From Dermacentor variabilis (taxonomy: Eukaryota; Arthropoda; Arachnida; Ixodida; Ixodidae): 64,000 nt of DNA. The notes beneath the pieces were generated by a model that was not told the origin of the DNA, did no database searches, and worked only from the letters and a program-made list of their open reading frames with translations. The DNA lies in NCBI RefSeq assembly GCF_050947875.1, contig NC_134569.1:187294067-187358066 (forward strand). Reading direction: 5' to 3'. Of the stretch, positions 36,009 through 48,142 are shown piece by piece. How positions within the stretch are numbered: position 1 is the stretch's first letter; every line of letters starts with the position of its first letter. The position numbers and the translations under genes were made by a program.

Positions 36009-37740
36009 CTAGCGATGCTGACGCTGCTGTTGACGTCGCAGCTGCCGCCGCACACTCCTCAGGTACTGCATGTGCTGCGCTCGGGTTGTGCCAAACATGC
36101 CAATCACAGTGTCGCGAACAGCCCGCCCTCTCAAATAATTCATTCTCGACCCTGTGTTTCGGGCCAGACCTTGCGGAATGGAGTCGCCAATACCACCGAG
36201 CTCACTACTACTGCTGCTGCTGCTGTCGTCATCGCTGTCATCACCCGATTCTATGTCGCCATGAGAAAGGCGAAGGTTGTGCAACACAGCACATGCCGCG
36301 AAAATGTTTGCTGCATGTTCCGGCTCGTAGAGGAGGGTGCGATATCGCTGAATACGGCGGAAACGGCTCTTTAAGAGTCCAATGTACCTCTCCTCTACGC
36401 AAAGCATGGCGCCATGTGCTGTGTTGTACTGCCCCTCGGCTGTCTGCGCTGGAGGATGGCCAGGAACTAGGGTCACGAGCCACGGCTCCAAGGGGCAGTC
36501 ACTGTCACCTGCACAAAGATTAAAATAGTACATTGAGTACTCCTCTAACGAGAGACAAGTTGTCAACTTAGGAAAGCTACAGTAGACTTCAGAGGTGAAT
36601 CCCAAGTAAAAACATGAGTTGAGCATGTCCATACCCGACACAAACGGTTAATCAATTTACAAGTGCACTACTCGGTGCCTGCCACAAGCAGAATAAATCA
36701 ACACTTGTTGGTGCTATCAATGACAGTAGTAGCAGTAGCAGCACTAATGTGTGTTCATTTCTTCTTTCTGGCAGGCACTGCGTGCAGTAGCAGCAGTAAT
36801 ACGTGTTGCTTTCGTCTGCTCCTTGGAGGCACATAATGCGCTTGTAACTTCACGCTTCCAACATTGACAATGGTGGCAGTCAATGACTTCATATTTTTTT
36901 TTACTCCCGACTTATGTGCTTGTAAAAGTTTGGGTTGGAGCGGACACGGCGTTCAGCGCTACTGAAGCGTGACAGCGCCAAAAAAGGTGTTTTGCCTCAC
37001 CGAGGAGGTATTCCCCGGTATTCACGATTCCTGTCGTCCACCAGACGAAAGCGTCGTGGTCCGAGCCCTGTCGCAGAGGGTCCGTGGCCAAGATTTTAAT
37101 GTCCGCATCGCAGATCTGGTAAAACGTAAACAGAGAAAGTGCCCGTTGACATGAGCAACATAACTGTCAAAAAGGATCGGCACCAGAAAACGTGAGGTTT
37201 ACTTACGAACATGCAGTTGAGGGCGTACTATCCCTTGCGGCACATGATCGCAGCCTTGCGCTCACCCTTCGGTGCGACAAAAGCTACGAGGCTGCCGTCG
37301 ACGCATCCTATGACGCCGGGGATAGCACCGCGCCGAAGAAAACCTTCCTTCACGGCTGCCTTTTCCTCGGCCGCCTTCGGAAAATGCACCCACTTCTTGC
37401 GCGCCCCGGCGTTCACAACAGTCTCTGCCACCCGTCGCACGCACTGGCTCACCGTCCACTGCGACACACGAATCGTCTCCTCGCTCTCAACGGACGCTTG
37501 GAAGCTCCCGGTGGAAAAGAAGCGCAGCGCACACACCTTCCGCTCCACCGACAGTCCCGTCGCTCGCTCCGCTTCTAGTTCCCGCGCCAGTTCCTCGCAC
37601 AACAACCGCACCGTTCCCTTCGAGAGGCGAAAATGCCGCCGAAAATGGTCATCCGGCATGTCAAAGGCGTCGTCTGGCTCTCCGTGTTCACGTCGCAGAC
37701 GGCGAAGAGCCACGGCCATAGCGGTGAGAGGGGCAGCCAT
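36009..37740 (-). pseudogene. HARBI1-type Harbinger transposase, three exons, one premature TAG
   Basis: Exon 1 is 37740-37207, with start ATG at 37740 and donor GTAAGT. Exon 2 is 37115-37001, from a TTTACCAG acceptor to a GTGAGG donor. Exon 3 is 36508-36009, from TTGTGCAG to the stop. Phases are 0 and 1 and match. The protein has an N-terminal helix-turn-helix-like region, then the DDE nuclease of PIF/Harbinger elements: first Asp in GCVDGSLV, second Asp in GSDHDAFVW, Glu in CVEERYIGLLKSRF. All three catalytic residues are present. The C-terminus carries a Ser/Asp run and a basic tail. The only obvious lesion is TAG at 37230-37228, 21 nt before the end of exon 1, where homologues have an aromatic residue. 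Total length is about 380 codons, close to family size. Confidence 0.85.
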
Positions 37741-38871
37741 TTTTTATTCCTTCGGAAACAACCCTGCCTTTGGCCGTGCCAAAAATCCTTGCCTTATACT
37801 CCTCATAATGAGTGCGTCAACGTGACTATGACGATTACAGTTTGCGGGTTCCTGACGTCGCGTGATTGATAGACAAAGTGGGCGCGGCCCGGTCATTTTC
37901 GACCAATGGATGCGCAGTGATGGCAGCAAAAGGCATAAAGAAAGTAATATAATTCCTACAAAATAGCATTCGAGTGCGCTGTACTGTCGGGTATCGGAAT
38001 ATGTTTGCGTTTACATCATTTCCATTTCTTGCTACGACTAACGAAGAAACAGAACGTAGATGGCAACGTGAGAACTATTCACGTCTTGGCGACACCGCAG
38101 GAAAATAACAAATGTGCCGTCCAGCTTACGATCGAGTGCTTCTCCAGTCCATGTATTATATGTTCTCCGAAAATACGCGTATACAAAGTACCGCGCCAAC
38201 CATCCACGTATGTGAATTTAATTCTAGCGCACACTGGTAAGTACTTCTGTTTATTTTTTCCGCCGGTTCCATTCGTATATGGTCAACTGCGACGCCAGTA
38301 CCATGCATTTCGACGTGACTCACACCGCCATGTAGGCATTCTTTTCAAGTGCATTAGTTTAGAGTTTGGTTCACTCCGCTGTAAGCTGTTGTCCTGCATT
38401 AGAAGCGGATCGTTAGCGTTTTGGGGCGCATGCATTGCAGCATTTGGAGACTGCGTCTCCCGACAGCCGCATCACATGCATCGACACGCATGTTTAAATT
38501 AATAATGTGTCCACTTGTAACGCGTGCCCTGCACGTATCCTGTGGCAGTGCTCGTTCTAAGAGCTTCGAAGACCATCTACGCTCATGCGTGTGTTAAACA
38601 TATACGCACAGGATGGACTTGCCGGCTTGTTGGTTGAGCAGTTTAGAAGAAACTACGCAACACAACTACGACGGAAAAATATTGACCACACCATGAAGCG
38701 CTGGTGTGGTTGATGCTTTTTCATCCTTTTTCATCCTTCGTTTCCGCTGTTTCTTCTTCCACGATACACACACACCACAGGTGCACAAAAGTTTCGAAGC
38801 GTGGGGGCTTAACTTTGTATTCCCCGTTTCCTCTGTCAGTGGAACAGCGCGTTGCCCCAAATTGTGCACGC
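37741..38871. other. No gene seen; probable 5' flank of the transposase
   Basis: No domain on either strand. The sequence GCCTTATACTCC near 37791-37802 is a weak candidate for the outer end of the Harbinger element. Confidence 0.35.
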
Positions 38872-39051
38872 TTATCCCCGTATTCAGAAACCCATCTTAA
38901 CTTGAAGCCCATGCTACATTTGATCTAAATGACGCAGTTCGTCAACGCACCAAAAGAAACGTAATAAGCGTCTTGGGTTCGCACCAGGCGTCATTTATAT
39001 CAATTCAAGCATAAGCTTCAAATTAAGATGCATTTCTGAATACGGGGGTTA
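38872..39051. mobile_element. Palindromic MITE with TTA duplication (PIF/Harbinger-like)
   Basis: CCCCGTATTCAGAAA at 38876-38890 is repeated inverted at 39033-39047. The complementarity continues inward for about 55 bp with mismatches. TTA lies directly outside both ends (38872-38874 and 39049-39051). A 3-bp TTA duplication is typical of PIF/Harbinger transposition. There is no coding capacity. Confidence 0.8.
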
Positions 39052-39305
39052 GTCATCTTATTCTCAAAGAAAATGTTGAAGAAACGCCCACCAAAACCAG
39101 GCACATTTGTAAACTTAATTAGGCAATACGAAGCTCCATATAAAAAAAGAGTGGTATTAAAGGCGTTCAGTATTTTTCTTTACTCAAATATGGTTGCGCT
39201 GTCGTGGCTTCAATGTACAGAGATAGTGCAGCGTTAGTTAAAAAGCATGAATTTCCGAATTGATTGCCAAAATAAGCTTGTGAAGTTATTTAGGTGCTAG
39301 AATCT

Positions 39306-40095
39306 AGGGTTTGTAGCGATCTTCGAAAATCCTTTATTTTTAAAATACCATTTTTAAGGCATTGAAAACCGTTGAATTTTTAGAAGTACTGGAAAGTCCT
39401 TAAATTTGTACACGTGGCTAGACTTAGCAAACATTGGAAAGCGTTTTTTTTTCCTTCTGTGACTCTCTCGCATGTCACAAAGAATTATCTGTGGAGGTAA
39501 TAGAAGAAAAGCGGCATCTTTAAAGTTGAAATTACAAAGGAGCCGCGGATACCAGTTTTAGGCACATGGAACCGGTAAGAAATGTACTTGGAGGAGCAGA
39601 AGCAGGAAGCTCAAAAGTTGAGGCATTAGAATATAAGCCGTGAAAAGTAAATCGAGAGCTACAGACACAATAAAAACGAACTAGAAATGACTATTGGTTA
39701 TTTGATGCTGAAGAGCTGAGGCAACAAATGATATCACATACACCGTCAAATCAAACAGTATTCAAGAACTGCAAATGTTGCAGGTCCAAGCAGTTAATTA
39801 TGCTATTGCAGAGAATCTTCGAGCGCTTTCTTCAAATGCCTCCTTGTGTGTGCGTTAAGGCCCTGTGTGTGTTCAGTGATGGGCGGTGAAAGGCAAATAA
39901 CAGTCTTTCAAATGTTTGAAATCAGTGAAATATGATTTTTTGCATTAAAATTAACGATGTCATTGTTGAACAAGGTATTGCCTCTCCAAGCTACTAAACA
40001 CATCGTATGAGGTCCTTGAAGTTACTATGCCGGGGCCTCGAGAGTCCTTGAAAACTCTTGAATTTATTGGTGATTGAATATTGCTACGAACCCTG
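39306..40095. mobile_element. DNA transposon or MITE, possibly hAT-like
   Basis: The left end AGGGTTTGTAGCGAT (39306-39320) matches the inverted right end ATTGCTACGAACCCT (40080-40094). CCTTGAAAA(C/A) motifs occur near both ends. Flanks TAGAATCT and TAGAACAA share five bases and may be a decayed 8-bp duplication. No transposase was found. Confidence 0.55.
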
Positions 40096-40673
40096 TAGAA
40101 CAACAGTCATGGAGTAAAGACCTTGGCTGAACAGGGACTTATATGCAGAGCACAGGAAGACTAGAAATGCAGTAGTAGACATGGAGGGCCCCGAAATAAA
40201 TGTGCCACATCTGCTCGTCTCCCTTATGTTTTTGCACTGAGTGTCACATTTTTAATAGAAGTGCACTTTCTGTTCTACTCCAATAAACACAACATTACCA
40301 ACTTCAGTGTGGGGCAGTCCTTCAGCCAGTGCAGAACTCTTTTTTTTACATCCCAGTCAGCGCTGCCATTTTTCCAGCATTGTAGTACAATATTTTTTAA
40401 ACTGGTTTAGCAGAATATGAGCAGTATACTTTTAAATTAGCTGCTTATTTGTATACACGAGTTCAGGTCCTCAGTTTGGTTGCATGACAAATTGCCATAC
40501 CTTAATAGATACAAGAAACAACCATATTACAGTTTAATAAACTCCAAACAGTAATAATCATCACAATATAATGACATGCATTTCTTTTGGTACGTATACA
40601 GCCCATGTCTTGGCACTGTATCAATTTAACAATCAACCACAAGTACTGTGTCCTGACCACTATTATTCAAAGG
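40096..40673. other. No gene seen
   Basis: AT-rich unassigned sequence. Confidence 0.4.
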
Positions 40674-41240
40674 TGTAAAACCATCACAGCAATTCTTCAA
40701 CAAATATCACAGTGATTAGTGGCATACAATTTGTAACTGCTTTACATGAGCGTAATGTATACAAATGGTCCCTATGTACCTACACATGAATAGTTCCACC
40801 CGAGTACAATTACACACAGATGTAAAACCAACAAAGCAGTTCTTTAAAAAATATCACAGCGCTTAGTGACGTACATGTTACAACTCCCTTGTAAAAGCTT
40901 AATACAAACACGTGAGCACAGAGAAAGCCAGCAGTGGGCTTACATGGAAATACCGCTGCCTCAGTACTAATTCACAAGTGTAAAACCAACGAAGCAGTTC
41001 TTTCAAGAATGTCACAGTGCTTAGTGACATACATTTTGCAAGTGGCTTATATAAGCTTTATACAAACATGAGAACATACACAGAGCTAGCGGTGCGCCTA
41101 CATAGAAGTGCGGCCATCTGAACACTATTATTTGCCGGTGTAAAATCAACAGAACAGTTCGTTATAGTGACACACAATTTGTAACTGCCTTATAGAAGCT
41201 TAGTGGAAGCACAAGAATGCGAGAAAAAAATAAATTAAAA
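40674..41240. repeat. Four tandem copies of a roughly 150-bp unit
   Basis: Copies start with TGTAAAA(C/T)CA at 40674, 40821, 40979 and 41139 (spacing 147, 158, 160). Each contains a CAGTTCTTT-like block, ATCACAG(T/C)G, TTAGTGACATACA and a later AAGCTTA motif. Copies are perhaps 70-80% alike by eye. The last copy has an internal deletion. Confidence 0.8.
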
Positions 41241-44200
41241 ACTAGACCTATGCATACACAAGCAGATCAACGCAACTGGTAAACACCGCTTTGAAGACAC
41301 ATGTGACTGTGGCAAAGCGCAGTGCTGCGCCAGCTGAAACTGCCATCCACAAAAGTATTGAGCAATGCTTAAACCACACGCAATAAAGTGCTAAGAGACC
41401 GCGTCTAACGTACCTATTTTAATTCAAATTTCTTGAATATAGGGCTCTCTTGCAGATAAGGCATCTGATCAAACTGACCTGATTTTACACCTGCTACACG
41501 CATACAATGCACTCAGATATAACTAACTGGTAATAATAATTATGAAAGGCGTTTAAAAACTTGACGGTGTGATGAAGATTCATGACTAGAAAAGTTCTGT
41601 CCCCCTCGTACTTATTAAAAAGGTGCAAGTCCAACACGTGCTCTTTTTTTTCTCACTTTTTGCTTTAATGAACATCCGGGACCCTCAAACCCACAAATTA
41701 AATATACTGCTGTGTTAATAGTGTCATGAATAATTTTTTGTGAAAGCTTTTTTTACAGACAAGTTGCGGTCTCGTTTCTAGAGGTTGAGCTGTATCATGC
41801 AAAATAACATGGAAAGTGGTCACACGGGAGCACGACACTCTGTCATAATGTTCCTTTCAGTTGACTTTCATGCCCTAAATGTCGCGGCTCACTGTGGCCA
41901 GTGATGCAGCAGCAGCAGTGTCTTTGTAATTTTCGTCACACTTTTGTCCTATGCCATCTGCACTACATCTAATTCTTCAGTTCTTGTCTAATAGCTGCCA
42001 TCTTTAAAACTGAATTCTAGCTTGACCCCTTTGTAGGAAGCTGTCTTTAAATAAATCAGTGATATACCTCAATTTTAAAACAAAATGCTTGTCTACATTG
42101 CTCAATGCTTCAACACCATGAAAAAATGACTAAGCATGTCACAAATGTTCCATTCATCACCATTATAGCATGCGCAAAATTTTCAGTAGCTCGCAGTTTG
42201 CCCAGCAGTGAGCAAGTTTTTATTCCTTGAGCACGACACTCTGAACTAGTCCCAGAGTTTGTCCAAATGCAGAGGGATATGTCAGGTCTTTTATGTAATA
42301 CACCGTGAGGCACAAAAGGAGAGCCTTTGCCAAGGACGAATCCTGGAGCTCAATAATCTCATATGGTCTCCCACAACAAAGTGTTTTTGTAGACAATCAC
42401 CAGAAAATACTTGGACCAGGAACTGCTGCATGTTTGTCAGAAAAGTCTTCCTGAAATTGGTATCAAATGAGCATGGAGTATACTTTACACACATGAAACT
42501 TGCTTCATTCTTGTACACTGAGCCACAACTTTATTTGCTGGGCATTTGTTTGTAAGGACAGCCACTAGAATTTCATTGACATGTTCTGTATGTCCTGGTA
42601 AGCCATGCATTTGGATGCAATACATGTAAAGTGTGTTTCAAGAAATTTGTTCCAGTGCAATTCAAGATTTATACATGTCTTTCCAAAACTACTTCAGCAA
42701 TGGCTGGATGCACGGCAGAATGAGTTGGCTTTGCAACTAGAACAGTAACTAACCACACGGACATCTTTCTAACCATAACAGACACAACTGAATATTGCCC
42801 AATTATAGGAGCCCATTATACAGGCAGCAAATTTACATTCATTTTAGGACTGGAAAGAAAATGATGTTGGTAATTTCTACGGTGTGATGAAGTTTGGCTA
42901 ATTTCACACGCAAAACGTAAACTAAGGGGCACTGGCTGCGCCCCTGCAATGCCAAGCGCAACATCACTGCTGCACTTACCTTCTCTGGCAAGGAGGAGCA
43001 GTATTATCGTCAAGTGCTGACCTTTCTTGTTTTGTTGCTGTCTATGTTGCACTTGCCAAAATAGCTTGCACATCCTTATCCAGAAACGGAAGGGAAACCA
43101 GTCGCACAAGGCATTACCAAAGAGTTCATCAACAAGTGCATCAACAAGGTAACCACTCACTGTGACATCATTGTGATACTTCAGTTCCTGTTTCCTATGT
43201 AAAATTAGCCAGACTATCTCTCCATACAAATCAGTAGCAGCAGCTACTATAACCCTAAAACTTGCATGAATTTTTCTTCGAAAGGACTTCCAAAGATGCA
43301 CTCTTGCTTCATTGTGCCTGTGATCTGAATAAAGTGTCATAGTTTACTTTGACGTTCTGTGTACTACCCCACTCAGGTCCATTTTCTGAAACCTGTGGCT
43401 GTTACAAAAATGCTTTGACAAAAATGCATAAGTACCTCATCTTCTACATAATAGAAGATCTTCTAACATATCTTCTGAAGCATGCTTGCAAGTTAGGGTT
43501 GCCACCTGCACGATTTTCGACCGGTCTGGCCAGTTTTTTTGATAGTGAGCCGGTTGCCGGTTGGCACATAAGACTGGCCGTCACTGACTGGTTTTTCGGC
43601 CGACGCAAACATTCTTTGTGTATGGGATGTCACTGGTATGGTAGAGTCACACACAAATATCTTTTTATGGGCTAAGCATGTGCAATTATTTTCAGTGCGG
43701 CACATTAGTTCAGAGCAATAACCAAAACTTCAGTCAGCCTTAGTGCACATTCGCCAACCAGCCTAGTAGTTGGTTAGCTCAGCGTTGTGTTTTTGTAAAC
43801 ATATACGGTATGTTGATTTGCCATTTTTCCAGCGTAAGTTTAACTTTCTGTATAAATACCCCTCCCCCTCCTTTCGAAGGGCCAGTTTATTTCCCGGCAA
43901 AGGTTGCAAGTCCAGGATGCAAAAATTTGAATAACAGAAAACTGAAAGCCTTACCAATGTTATCAGTGCATGTTTGGAATGTTTACCTTTCAGTTAGTCA
44001 TCAATATCAGGAGAGTCCATTTCACGATCGCACATTTTGGACACAAGCTCCTCTGCCAAGTGTAGCCGTTCCAACATTTTTGACATTTTATCCTTGAATC
44101 GAAGCTCTGCCTCCACAGTGATCTCAAAGCATAAAACAATAGATTTAACAAAGTAATCAACAGTATTGACGATACTATTAACTGCTGAAGCTATGAGACA

Positions 44201-44824
44201 CAGACACACTGTCTGTATCCACCCCATGTTTTGACCAACAAGATAACTTTGAAGCTTACTCACAAAATATATTTCTAGGGCTCACTCAGACTCGTACTCT
44301 GAGAATCCTACTCTGCCGACCCCACTTGGACACACTCACCAAATGTTTAGGAAGCCAAGCTTACTCATCCTTGTAATTCAGTTTAAATCTAAATGAGCCT
44401 GCTAAGAAGCATGAGGCAGTTTGGTGGTGCCTGGCACATTAGCATACAACCACTTTTCACTTTACTGTCTCTTCCCAATTTGCATATCAGACATGAAACA
44501 GTAGCACTCGTTTACATTCTGTTACACAAATAGCCCTATAAGCAGCTTGGCAGGTATGTAAAGCATCTGTAGCAGCCAGAGATCGATACTGAGCACCTCA
44601 TTCAAGAAATTTTAGTGATGCTTTGGGATTACATGCAAGTTGGAACAGTAATGTTGTTACACTGATGCTGTTGCTTATGTGGATTAAGGATATGGTGAAC
44701 GATGGTGGCTTAAGATAAGCAATTGCCTGTCTGTGTGTCTTATGCTAATATTAAAAAGTTGCATCTATAAACAAACCTATTCCTCTTTAAAAGCGTGGCA
44801 GTTTGGGCGAGTTGGTATGTCATA
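41241..44824. other. No recognisable gene; two unassigned minus-strand frames
   Basis: The region is AT-rich. Two minus-strand frames exceed chance only modestly. One at 43340-42816 (174 codons) has no motif I know. One at 44263-43994 ends in a charged helix (AELRFKDKMSKMLERLHLAE) that could be the last exon of an unidentified gene or element. Neither has a supporting domain. Confidence 0.25.
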
Positions 44825-44973
44825 ACTGTTTAAGGCTATTAGCGCAGCTCAGGATGAGCAAAAAAGGAAAGAGGTAGGGGTAATCAAAGGGAGCGGAAAA
44901 CAGGCTCCCTTTGATTACCCCTACCTCTTTCCTTTTTTGCTCGTCCTGAGCTGCGCTAATAGCCTTAAACAGT
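44825..44973. repeat. Near-perfect 149-bp palindrome (70-bp arms, 9-nt loop)
   Basis: Arm 44825-44894 is complementary to 44904-44973 with one mismatch (an A/G difference in the GATGAGC/GCTCGTC segment). The loop is GGAAAACAG. It would extrude a cruciform or, if transcribed, form a long hairpin. No target-site duplication is evident. Confidence 0.92.
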
Positions 44974-45744
44974 CATTCCTCTTTAACCTCTTTAGCACTG
45001 CACAAATATTACCACCTTCCACCTATAAACCTGCTGCCTGTAATATTTTTTGTGAAGATGCACTCTGAATGGACCAGCCTTATCTACTTTCTGATGAAAC
45101 AGACATTTAGCTGGCCACCCAAATCAAGTAAGAAGAATGGTTGATGCATAAGGTAGAAATGAAGACCCTACTAATACTGAACCTCTCGACAAGCCTAACC
45201 GAGAGGACGCCGCAAGAGACCTATGAAAATTTTCAAGCAGTGTTGAATGCAGATGTCATTGACGGGCCCAAGCACTACCAGAGTAAGCCATCATTACCAC
45301 TGGAACATTTAGCTCAGCTGGATAATCTAGCCTGCTTACCTTGCCAAAACTGCACTCCTCTGGTTTGATAAAAGTAAGGGTGTAGTTGGACCGGTTGGTT
45401 GATCTTTGAAGATTAACTGAAAAACTACTAAAGGAGGCACAACATGTTCAGCTATGAGTTCTGTGTGCTGACCTAGGAAGCTTGCATGATTTACATTAAG
45501 GCAATTTTTATGCACTGCAGATTATAGTTGCTGGAAGGTCTTATAAACAGAAGGAGGGGTATTACTTAAATGGCATAGCTGTAGGTGTCAACAGATTTCT
45601 TGCTTTGCAAAAGCTCAATATCCTGATTTCAAATAGCATGGTTGCACATTTGAGACCCTGGAAGTATGGATTATGCCAGAGTGCCTGAAGAAGGTCAATA
45701 GAGTGGCAAATACAATGTGTCTGCACTGATAAGCTTTTTTCACC
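44974..45744. other. No gene seen
   Basis: Unassigned sequence between the palindrome and the truncated LINE. Confidence 0.4.
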
Positions 45745-47530
45745 CTTACGATGTGTAGGCCTCCCCCGGCGGTTTCACCCGTACGCTCGCAGGGCTCCCC
45801 CAGCGACATCAGGGATGTCGACCAGATCCCTGATGTCGCCCACGCTATTTATGCGGACGACATTACTATGTGGTCGACACGGGATTCCGACGGAGCCATC
45901 AAGGACCGACTGATGCAAGCAGTCGATACAGTTTCCCAGTACGCGAGAAAATGCGGCTAAAGATATGCCCCGGAAAAGTCGGAGCTCATAATCATTCGCC
46001 CGCGCCGCCGTTCCTCTACTCCCCCTATTACTGTGCACGTGGATGGAACACCGATACCACAGGTTAATCATGCTCGTATTCTCGGCCTACACGTCCAAGC
46101 GGATGGCAGATCAAAGTACACTGTTTTGCTTCTATCCAGACAGATTGAGCCAATTCTGGCCGTGATCCGGAGGGTCTCCAACAGGCGCTCGGGCCTTCGA
46201 GAAGAGGACCTACTGCGCTTGGTGGAGGCATGCGTGATCAACCGCCTTACATACCATCTCCCATTTCAGCGGTTGACCTAAGCGCAACAACTTCGCATAG
46301 ACGCAATGATTCGCAAAGCGACGAAGCTGGCCCATGGCCTCCCGAATTATACTTCCACACGCCGTCTCTTTAACTTAGGGACATATAACACGCTAGGCGA
46401 GCTAGGTAAATCAGCAGGCACATTGGGTCAGCCATCGCCAGTGCCTCCTACTCACTCGCACTGGCCGCCATCTTCTTACACGGCTAGGATACTCTGTCCC
46501 ACCCCTTGAGTCTGAAACCTGTCCAACGATCTTGTCGTCAGCGATACGCCAAGCACTAAGTATTCATCCACTGCCATGTAATATGCACCCCGAGCATGAC
46601 AAAGGGCGGCGCAAAGCCCGTGTACGATACATTCACCGCATGCTTGCAAACATCCCGGAAACGCATACTTTATACACGGACGCATCACGCACTCAAGAGG
46701 GCTATACCTCGGTAGCTTTGCATGGCACCGAATCCCTGAGAGACTGTTGCAATGCGCGGAACAAATGTCGCTTCCGGAGAAATTCTCCGTGTTCCTCTTG
46801 CAATTCGATACGCCATCCGTGTTCCTGAGGAAGTGTATATATTGACGGACTCGCAACAGGCATGCCGGGCGTTCCTATCAGGACATGGCATCCCGAGAGC
46901 GGCGCACCAAATTCTCAAACAGATCCCGCAAAATACACCAACCACACCTCCCCGCATCCACTTACTCTGGACACCTGGTCGCAGCTCGCTGCCGGGTAAC
47001 GAACGCACACCTGCGGTTACCCGAGAAATTTCCCTCCGGGCGACTCGGAGTGCGGAGGCGACTAGTTCAGAGTGGGGGGATCCCTTGCTCCGTTACAAAG
47101 GCATACTCCGTCATTTTACACGCATTCGTCGGAGCCGCGCCGCAACACCACCGTCCTTCTCGCGGGAGGAAGCAGTGGCATTACGCCAGTTACAAACTGC
47201 AACTTTTCCAAATCTTGTCTCTCTCAATATATTCTACCCACACTGTTATGCAGATCGTTGTCCTAGATGTGGCAGCTCACCCACAATCTTCCACGTCACG
47301 ATTGAGTGCAATGCAAACCTCTTTCCTCCCTTGCCAACTCTTCTTTACCCCCTATGCAATAAGGAGCTATGGGACGATGCCCTCCGCGGAGGACCTCCCG
47401 AGGTCCTCCGAACTGTGATACAACAGCTCGAAACATTGCCGGAATCATCTTAGGGACCCTGGACTGAGGGTTCCTCCCACACTGCTCTCGCCATTCAAAT
47501 ATTATAAATAAAGATGTTTTACTCTCTCGC
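45745..47530 (+). pseudogene. 5'-truncated I-like LINE: RT catalytic part, RNase H, zinc finger
   Basis: Coding pieces in several plus frames include HAIYADDITMWST (RT catalytic box, near 45840), the RT thumb (ARILGLHVQADG, near 46070), RNase H pieces TLYTDASRTQ (near 46665) and YILTDSQQACRAFL (near 46835), and HLLWTPG (near 46960). The terminal finger CPRCGSSPTIFHVTIEC is near 47255. The coding part ends at TAG 47451-47453. AATAAAGATG and a T-rich tail follow near 47500. Several stops and frameshifts make it inactive. It is related to, but clearly different from, the element at 12.5-18.2 kb. Confidence 0.85.
45803..45839. repeat. Perfect 13-bp inverted repeat just before the RT catalytic box
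   Basis: GCGACATCAGGGA (45803-45815) and TCCCTGATGTCGC (45827-45839) are separated by 11 bases, directly upstream of the YADD codons. Confidence 0.9.
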
Positions 47531-47539
47531 TTGACCCTT

Positions 47540-47665
47540 TCAATTAAATTGCCGCTAATTTTCCCTGATAGAGGCCCAAATTCCCTGAGTTTTCTCTGAC
47601 TTTTTCCGGACTACTCAAAATCCCTGAGAATTCCCGGTTTTCCCGGTTGGTAGACACCCTGTTAC
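47540..47665. mobile_element. MITE fragment rich in CCCTGA and ending ACACCCTG
   Basis: Repeated TTCCCTGA(G) motifs and an outer end GGTAGACACCCTG resemble, in reverse, a widespread animal MITE whose terminus is CAGGGTG. Only one end is visible. Confidence 0.4.
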
Positions 47666-47700
47666 CATTTCTCCCTAACATAAGCGGCTGATAACAATCC

Positions 47701-48119
47701 TGACACGTGCACTTCTTGATCTTTATCGGACGGCCACTTCTCACCGCCTAACAAATGTTATCGCACAGCGCAGGACGAGCCTGCATGTAAAAGAAGTTTC
47801 TGGAATGTTATCGATGGTTCCGTCCGCTTTCACCACAACTTGTATAATCTGATTGCATGTATGCGCAACGCGAATAGTGCAGAACTTTGTGGAAAACACG
47901 CAGGTCCCAGCGGTTACTCTGGAACATTCCATGACTGATCTACAAAAGCCGACGCGCTTGACCCGCTGATCAGATTTTCGACGATCGCCGACCGTGTTCG
48001 CCGTTATCGTTGTGCTATAATTGTAGCTTGTTTTTGTGGGCACAGGTTCGCCCAATAAAAGTTAGTTTTGTCTTTCACAGTATTGCTACTGTGTTCTTCA
48101 ACGTCACCACCACGTGACA
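47701..48119 (+). repeat. 5' LTR of element A
   Basis: 419 bp, TGACACGTG ... CACGTGACA. It contains a possible TATA-like CTACAAAAGC near 47941 and AATAAA at 48054-48059. The primer-binding site TGGTGGTGGTGC (48122-48133) follows after two bases. Confidence 0.88.
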
Positions 48120-48142
48120 TCTGGTGGTGGTGCTTTTCGTTA

